Made by a program: the position numbers and the translations under genes. DNA of 64,000 bases from Mangifera indica (Eukaryota; Streptophyta; Magnoliopsida; Sapindales; Anacardiaceae): the NCBI RefSeq assembly GCF_011075055.1, contig NC_058139.1, forward strand, positions 15,521,584 through 15,585,583. The letters are read 5' to 3'. Every line of letters begins with the position of its first letter. Positions within the stretch are counted from its first letter, which is position 1. The notes beneath the pieces are model-generated. The model worked only from the letters and a program-made list of their open reading frames with translations, was not told the DNA's origin and ran no database searches. Shown one piece after another: positions 56,873 through 64,000 of the stretch.

Positions 56873-58000
56873 TGGTGCCTTAGAGCTTATCCTTATAATG
56901 ATACAAATTCATTAATAAAGGTCAAATTTGTAACCTATTATGGCATTCTTTGTTTACAAAACATATTAATATATACTCAGACAAATGTCCTAAGAATGGT
57001 TAAACTGTGATGAGGGGATTAGTGCTTGATACTTGCTCATGAGAACCTTATATGTACTTTGGGTAGACATTTTTAAAACATCCATAACTTTGATATTACC
57101 ATGATCAAGGGCATAGGAAATAGTGATAAAGTTATTATAGTGTTGAATGACCTCATCGAAAGATGATGATAGTTCTTTCGTATCAAAGTTGTTTACTGAA
57201 AATTTGGTGCAACACATAGGTGCACATTACAGACATGTCCACTGGACTAACCCACCAAGAGGATTCCATATGGATGGTTGCTATAGTGTCTATGAAATAT
57301 ATCTTCTTAGTGAACGAAGCTAATAGAACCCTTAGACTTGAGGTCACTGAACTGTCTTATGCAAAGATTCACACTAATCCAGCGTAGTCTGGTAAAATGA
57401 TTACTAGAAAGGTTGTGGTTGGCCATATTGAGATTTGTATGAAGGATATGACAGATTAACAAAAAATTCATCACTCTTGAGCATAGAAGTTGATGTCTCA
57501 ATTAGGACATTTTGATGGAAAAATAACCAATCAAATTTATGGCTATAATGGGATTGAGTTGATGCTCAATCTAATGTTTTTTTGGTTGTTGACAGAACTT
57601 AATCTATGTCAATGTCAATCTATGTAACTCGAGAAACCCTAAGGGAGACATTTCGTCTATATCTCAACCTTGAAGAAATATTGAATGATAAAATGATTAA
57701 ATTGTATCATTAACTATATCACTGATAGATTAAGAAGTTATATATTGACACTTCACTAATTAGGTAGTCATAATGTCTTGCTAAAGGCTGCTCTTAGTCT
57801 ATGTCCTAATGAATGTCAAGTTGAGAGTCTGACATGAATCTGATCACTATTGACTTGGTAGAGATCATATGAGTCACACATAAAAAGGAGTTAATCGAAT
57901 TCTTGAGATGTAGAATTTTTTTAGATGAATCTGAATCGTATCCGAATTGGATTATGGATTGAAGTTTTGAGTCTTTGAAAGACTTTTAGAACCAAAAGTA
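56873..58000 (+). repeat. Diverged second copia LTR in tandem, 3' part lost
   Basis: Begins TGGTGCCTTAGAGC right after the preceding LTR and then follows the same order of blocks (CTCATGAGAACCTTAT, GACCTCATCGAAAGATG, CAACACATAGGTGCACATTA, GATGGTTGCTATAGTGTCTA). It is more distant than the other copies. The end is indistinct near 58000. Confidence 0.65.
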
Positions 58001-58718
58001 TCTTTTATAATACTTAAGGATTAAAGAAAAATAATCCTAAATAGTTATGATTGTATATAAGAAAATATATGATTGAATTGAATTTATCTAATTAAATAAA
58101 TCTAAGCACAATAAATGTTTACATATGGAGTTAACTTTAAATAAAAGAGAAGTATATAAATATACTTCATATTAATATATATATTTACAATGAAATAAAT
58201 CCTACATAGGCGGGGCCCTCAAGTGTATGTGAGTACATACACAAAGTTTCCCATAGGAACATGAGAAAAAAATAATAAAACCTATCCAACTGTGGAGCCC
58301 ACGCATATGTGCACATATATTTATATATATGCCCATGCGATGTAATTCTTGATGACTGACGGGAAGATGAGTGCATCGTGGGAAAAGTAAATAAAACTCT
58401 AGCCACTTTGTTTCTTCACTTTCTCACATGAAAAAGCTACGGCACTTTACATGCTTTTCTGCCCACGGAAGAAAGATCCAGATGCATATCATACGCACCA
58501 AAATACTAAGCCGCCTTGGTTAAGAAAAGCCAGTGCCGTGGCTTTCACCTAAAATTAATAAATTATGTTCAAATTGTAGCAGCTTTGGAGCATAATTTTA
58601 CCGTTTAATTCAGTTGGTAATTTATGTGGATATTAAAGTTCAGGTCTCTTTTGAGTTATGAGAATTACTTCATAATTTATCTAAATTAATAAAAGTTAAA
58701 AGAATCACTTATATAGAT
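58001..58718. other. Non-coding, no gene seen
   Basis: AT-rich with an inverted CATATATATTTATATATATG-like stretch near 58312-58332. Possibly the decayed tail of the LTR, then unique sequence. Confidence 0.35.
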
Positions 58719-59081
58719 ATGTTCTATAAACGCTCTATATATGTTAATAATATATTTATAAATTCATTATCTTACAAGGATAATTCAGAAAGGACTTTTA
58801 CAGTATGCGTATTTATTAATGAAATTTTTAAACGCTACTCTGTTACCCCGAGGCCACAAATTCCCTTTACTTCTCAGCACCAAGTTCAGCAATTTTCGGA
58901 GGAAAAGCAACGTAGATGCGCCAATTCTGGTCCTTCCCTAAAGGGGCGTAATATTCTAGGGAAGCTTTTGGCCTTAGACGAGAAAAAGGAGAATTCCAGG
59001 CAGGGTTGGAACCAGCAGGGGGAGATTGAATCACTGAGGGACAGGCTTGTTAACTTTAATTCAGAATATAATTTAATATGA
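58719..59081 (+). other. Unassigned exon-like open stretch cut by copia-3
   Basis: A 120-codon frame whose 58850-59047 part is less AT-rich than its surroundings and reads KGRNILGKLLALDEKKEN and GEIESLRDRLV, plausible for a soluble charged protein. I do not recognise it. The copia-3 LTR begins at 59048, so the last codons are transposon sequence. It could be a host exon broken by the insertion or a chance frame. Confidence 0.25.
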
Positions 59082-59527
59082 ACATACATAGAATATAGAA
59101 TACTGAATCCTTGTATCAAATTATATATGAAATTAATAATTAGGGATATAGAAAAACCTATTTGAGCCATATCTCTAAAACCAAAGGTCTTCAGAAACCA
59201 CCTGAAACTTGAAAATATGTTATGAGAGGTGTTCCACTCTATAAACCTCTCTATGACGGTTTTGAATGGGTAAATGTATCAAAATTAGGTTTTGGAGTAG
59301 GGACCTAACCTGTTTATAAGAAATCATCTTGACTCTCCCATTAAAGGTCTAATAACTGAAGGCCCATACTAAATCATTCACTCAAACCAATAACTTTTAA
59401 GTGTATTGGGTATGTCTTTATTGATCACTCAAACTCATCTATAAACTAACATTGGATTATCTAATTACCCGATTTTATAAAATCAAAACTATAATTAATG
59501 TTAGCCCACATCAGGAAATTTCCAACA
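59048..59527 (-). repeat. 3' LTR of copia-3
   Basis: On the minus strand begins TGTTGGAAATTTCCTGATG next to the polypurine tract and ends GAATTAAAGTTAACA. 480 bp with TG...CA ends. The outer 5 bases are AGGCT (59043-59047), the expected target duplication partner, which cannot be verified inside the window. Confidence 0.7.
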
Positions 59528-60301
59528 TTCTCTCACTTGAGCAACATTAATTATTTTATTTTATTTTAAGAAAAGAAAACAATTTTGACTCTCAGGTAAT
59601 TAACGATTTTAACTTTAAGTGGCTACTATTTTATAAAACAAAATAGTCAAAAGATAAATTACACTATAATAAACAATTTAGTTGATATGATCATCAATAA
59701 TGAACCAAGACATTACTTATGTACTATATCGACACAAGATTATCCTCGATTACAATTACTAATAACCAAATTAACGCAGATTAAGTCTGGGAGTGTGACA
59801 GAATATCACCCAACAAGGTGATCATAAGTTGTGATATATCTCTGTCAGTCCTCTTTATGATTTCTCTCTAACCTTTATGTTTCAAAAGAAACGAGAGAAA
59901 CCCCTTTGCTTCCAATGAAGCCTGTATGTTTCAATTTTGCTTGAGACTAATGAAACATACTCATACAATTGTCATTCTTAAGGGAAACTTTATCTTGAGA
60001 CACATGTTCTACCTTAAACTATCATGCACATATATCCATACACAGATAAATATATAATCAAGTATTCATATAATAAGTTTTGCAAAACTCATAATTATAA
60101 TAAATCACCCAATAAAACAATGTCATAAAGTCAAGCAGAAAATAACCAAAAATTACTTTAAGACTCCCACTAACTTAAGGCATCAAAAGATTCTAACACA
60201 CCCATATTCATCACATGACCTTTAAAAACAATAGGTCTGAGCCCTTTGGTTAGGGGATTGGCCAACATTGCATCTGTACTAATATGCTCCACCATGATGT
60301 C

Positions 60302-60800
60302 TCATTTCTTTACGAGGTCCCTAACTATAAGATATTTTAGCTCTATATGTTTTGACTTGCTAGTGACTTCATTATTCTTGCAAAAGAACACAACTGTATA
60401 ATTATCACAGTAGATCACAAGCGGCCTAGAAATGAAGTCAACTACTCGAAGCTCAGAAATATAATTCTTCAACCATATAGCATGGGTAGATGCCCCATAG
60501 CAAGCAATAAACTCTGCATACATGTTTGAAGATGTTACTAATGTCTGTTTGACACTTTTCTAGGATATGGCCCCACCTACAAGCATGAAAATATACCCTG
60601 AAGTGGATTTGAAGTCATCAGGACATCCACTGAAGTCTGAATCAAAATATCCTACCACCTCAAGAGTTTTCATTCTTCTGTACATAAGCATGAAATCTTT
60701 TGTCCTCTGCAAATATCTCATGATTTTCTTTGTTGCTACCCAATGATCAGAACTAGGATCAGCAATATATTGACCAAGAACATTCACAACAAAGCTATGT
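60302..60800 (-). pseudogene. Copia-3 RNase H
   Basis: Minus-strand frames: HWVATKKIMRYLQRTKDFML, VVGYFDSDFSGCPDDFKSTS (first catalytic Asp), YAEFIACYGASTHAIWLKNY, VIYCDNYTVVFFCKN, KSKHIELKYLIVRD. A stop lies between the pieces near 60560. Confidence 0.87.
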
Positions 60801-60816
60801 CAGGTCTCGTGCACAC

Positions 60817-61900
60817 TTGGTCATACATCAAGCTTCCAATCATATTAGCATATGGTTTATCTTTCATAAATGCCCTTTCAAAATCATTTTAAGGATGTTG
60901 CTTGTTACTAAACCTATCTTCTTTTATAACAGGTACATCGTCAGCTCTATAATCTTGCATTTGAAATCTTTTAAAAACACGCTCAATATATGCCTTTTGA
61001 GATAAGTCGAGCAAACCACGATTTCTATCTTGATGGATTTCAATGCCAAAAGCACAAGAAGCTTCCCTAAGATTTTTCATATCAAAGACTCTAGACAAAA
61101 ACTGCTAAGTCTTAAAAAACATATTGCAATCACTGCTCGTAAGCAAAATGTCATCAACATAGAGTGCCAAGAAAATAAACCTGCTCCCACTAATCTTCAT
61201 ATACACACACTGATCAAATTTATTTTCAATAAAGCCATGTGAGGTCACAACCTTATCAAACTTAAGATATCATTATCGAAAGACCTGTTTTAAACCATAG
61301 ATAGACTTTTTAAGTCTACATACCATATGTTGTTTCCCATCAACCACAAAACCATCTAGTTGACTCATATACACCCTTCATCAAGATTACCATTGAGAAA
61401 AACTGTCTTTACATCCATCTGATGAAGCTCCAAATCAAAATGTGCTACTAAGGCCATTATGATTCTGAACGAATCCTTTGAGGATATAGGTGAAAATGTT
61501 TCATTGAAGTCACCCTTATCTTTGAGTAAACCCTTTTACAACCAATCTTGCTTTGAATATTTCTATATTTCCCTTAGGATCTCTTTTAGTTTTGAAGACC
61601 TATTTACAACCAATAGGCTTGAAACCTTCAAGTAGCTCTACAAGATCCTAAACCTTATTTTCTTTCATGGATTGTATTTCATCTTCCATAGCTTTTATCC
61701 ACATGTCTGTATTTGAGCTTTTAATTGCTTCAGGGAATGAAACTAGATCAGTCATATCTCCAATATTATACTCATTTTCAGTCAAATAAACATATATATC
61801 TGAAATGAAAGCCCTCATTTATCTTATTGATCTCTTAAGGGGTACCTCAGCTACAAGATCTTGAGTTATATTTTCAAGAATTTCAATTGGTGCAGAGGTT
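60817..61900 (-). pseudogene. Copia-3 reverse transcriptase
   Basis: Minus strand: GCK-VFKTKRDPKGNIE and ARLVVKGFTQ near 61540-61610, the palm with ALYVDDILLTS (intact Y-V-D-D at 61150-61161), FDMKNLREASCAFGIEIHQD and LSQKAYIERVFKRFQM (61098-60900). Frameshifts near 61380 and 61500. Confidence 0.85.
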
Positions 61901-61959
61901 TCTTGAGCTTTAGTTGTTTCTCTTCAAATAAAATCATTAATCCTAGAGAAATGAGGCAG

Positions 61960-63140
61960 AGGGAATGTGACAACTTCTCCATGATCTTTGACAGGGGAAC
62001 TAACGATAGTAGGAATCTTAGTAGGTACTAAAGCATCATGAACATCAAGCTCAAGGAAATTTGTAGTTTGAGACTCAATTATCCTTGTGTCATGAAAAGG
62101 ACAGTAGAACTCGTATCCCTTAGAATAAGATTGGTATCCAACAAAGTAACACCTGATGGAGTGAGGATCAATCTTTTTTTCAATAGGATTATAAATCCTA
62201 ACCTCAGCAAGGCAACCCCAATCTCGAAAGTGGTTAAGGTTGGGCTTTCTACCAACTCATAACTCAAAAGGTACTTTGGGAACTAATTTACTAGGAACTC
62301 TATTCAAAATTTATAAGGTTGTTTTACTTGACTCTCCTCAAAGATATTCATGCAAGTTAGTCCTACTTATCATGCTCCTGACCATATCCTTAAGTATACG
62401 GTTATGCTTTTTAGCCATACCATTTTGATCAAGACTCCCAGGTATGATGTATTGAGCAACTATACCATATTCTTGTAAGTACTTGGAAAATGGACCCATA
62501 TGTTGACTTGAGTCTCCATGTCTTCTATAGTACTCACCCCCTCAGTCAGATCTTACTACATTTATAGCTTTCTCCAATTGTTTTTCCACTTCAGTTTTGA
62601 AGACTTTAAATTTCTCCAAAGCATCAATTTTTTCTTTAATCAAATAGAGAAAACCATAACGAGAGAAGTCATCAACAACAGTGATAAAATATTGACAATC
62701 ATAGATTGTAGTAGAGTAAGACCCACTAATTTCAGTGTGAATCACTTCCAATAAATTTGAACTGTGAGTTCCCCCTTTTCCTTTTAGTCTTGGTTAACTT
62801 TCCTTTGATACAATCAACACAAACTTCTAGATCATCAAAATTTAATAAGGGAAGAATATTATCTCTTATCAATCTTTCAATCCTCTCTTTAGAGATATGC
62901 CCAAGTCTTTTATGCCATAATAAAAAGGATTTTTCATCAATCAAGGATCTTTTTCCCACATTATTTTTAGCATTCATGGAAGTAAGAGTATTGGCTGGAG
63001 CTAGACACACACAATATAATTTATTGTCCATAACACATTCACCAACAACTTTAGAATTTAAAGATAATGTAACTGTAGATTTTTCAAACTTAAAGCAAAA
63101 TCCAACTTTATCTAAAGTCGAAACTGAAATCAAATTCCTT
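61960..63140 (-). pseudogene. Copia-3 gag-pre-integrase and integrase
   Basis: Minus strand: FLLWHKRLGHISKERIERLI, then DDLEVCVDCIKGKLTKTK (H-H-C-C zinc region, 62950-62790). Core: VIHTEISGSYSTTIYDCQYF (catalytic Asp replaced by Glu in H-T-E), VVDDFSRYGFLYLIKEK, NVVRSD (second Asp at about 62545). C-terminus: RCYFVGYQSYSKGYEFYCPF near 62100. Confidence 0.85.
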
Positions 63141-63149
63141 AAATGAAGG

Positions 63150-64000
63150 TATATAGAATGTATTATTTAAAACAAACTCAAAACCACTTTTCAACCTAAG
63201 GCAAACAACTCTAGTATATTCAACTTCAACTTCTGTATGATTTTCAACTCTAAGTGTCCTCTCAGCCACACTTGGTCTCCTTTTACTTTTGAACCCTTCT
63301 CTTTTCTAACTAAGACTTATATTTCATGCAATTCTTCTTCATATGGCTCTTTTCTTGCAAAATAAACACTTACTAGAATCTTTATCCTCTATCACATTTG
63401 TACTTTTTTTACCTTGACCATGCTTTTTATTCTAATCATTTTTAGGAGTAGTCGAATTAAACTTGCCTTTCTTATATTTTTTCTTACTATGATCATCTTT
63501 AGAATGAGAGACAAAAAGAACCACATCATTCTTTTCCTTCTAGATCTTACACTCCTCAACAACATACTTAGTAATCAGACTATCTAAGCTCCAAGTTCCT
63601 TCTGTGGTGTTATGTGCCATCTTAAACTGGGAAAACGTTTGAGGTAGGGTAGTTAGAGCATGATGAACAACAAACTCATCAGGTAAGGAGATCTTATAAT
63701 TTTTCAATTTGTCCTAGATATGAACAAACTTCAATATATAGTCCCTAACACCCTTAGATTTTGTGTATCTTATATTAATCAACTTAGTAACAAGAGATGA
63801 AGCTTCAACATTATTGGAGATCTGAAATCATTTCCTTACAATAGTGAAGAATTCCTTAGTAGTCCCATCAACTAGCAGCCCACTAAGAAGATGTTCAACC
63901 ACATTCTTTTTCATAGCTATCATGCATAAATGATTCGACCTCTCCCACTTAGCAAATAAATCTTTCTTTTTGATAGTACTCTTATCAGTAGTATCAGCTG
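63150..64000 (-). pseudogene. Copia-3 gag and protease region (partial)
   Basis: Minus-strand frames with a nucleocapsid relic SKCLFCKK near 63350-63375 preceded by a Lys-rich stretch (HGQGKKSTNV), and gag helices between 63540 and 64000 (a VEHLLSGLLVDGTTKEF-type stretch near 63840-63890). Frames are broken and the start lies outside the window. Confidence 0.6.

Larger units (their letters stand above)
59048..64000 (-). mobile_element. Copia-3: Ty1/copia element, runs off the window
   Basis: Minus-strand element: gag (from 64000 down to about 63300), integrase, RT, RNase H, a ~770-bp non-coding stretch, polypurine tract AAGTGAGAGAA (59528-59540) and a 3' LTR (59048-59527). A different family from copia-1/2. 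The 5' half lies beyond the window. Confidence 0.87.

Overview
This is nuclear DNA of a flowering plant, most likely a eudicot. It is AT-rich, has spliced genes with GT-AG introns, and is dominated by plant-type LTR retrotransposons (initiator-tRNA-Met primer sites), L1-like LINEs, a SINE and a Mutator-like DNA transposon. There are no operons, CRISPR arrays or RNA genes that I can support. The species cannot be fixed from the sequence.

Only two ordinary host genes are convincing, both in a gene island at about 8.4-12.8 kb. The first (8513-10561, +) is a five-exon gene for a small plant protein of unknown function with a basic linker and one C-terminal membrane segment. It carries two apparent splice-junction lesions. 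The second (12088-12633, -) is an intronless, secreted pectin methylesterase/invertase-inhibitor family protein, closest in style to cell-wall/vacuolar inhibitors of fructosidase.

Left of the island (2.7-8.3 kb) lies a degenerate Mutator-like element (MULE) with long inverted ends, a 5'-half transposase relic on the + strand, several minisatellites, and on the - strand the remains of a DUF1985-type gene of the kind usually joined to an Ulp1-like protease. Its right end is about 140 bp from the first gene's TATA-like box.

Right of the island is a retrotransposon nest. A LINE (14738-15818 and 24369-25.5k) is split by a complete Ty3/gypsy element (gypsy-1, 15819-24368), itself split by a solo LTR (19730-21800). 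Next come a solo LTR (26015-28233) and an old gypsy element (gypsy-3, 28.4-41.9 kb). Gypsy-3 has been hit by a copia solo LTR (29131-30873, perfect 5-bp target duplication), a SINE, a complete gypsy-2 (32557-40183, perfect 5-bp target duplication GATAT) and a LINE 3' end (perfect 13-bp target duplication). Gypsy-2 in turn holds two insertions of one solo-LTR family in opposite orientations. From 42.5 to 58 kb are two related, 5'-incomplete copia elements, separated by an antisense chromovirus fragment and a 250-bp tandem duplication. A third copia element on the - strand (59048 to beyond 64000) ends the window.

Most retroelement frames are broken by stops. Active-site Asp codons have repeatedly become Asn (G to A), as expected of old, methylated, deaminating copies. 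Gypsy-1 and gypsy-2 share a family in which the pol reading frame runs through the polypurine tract about 250 nt into the 3' LTR.
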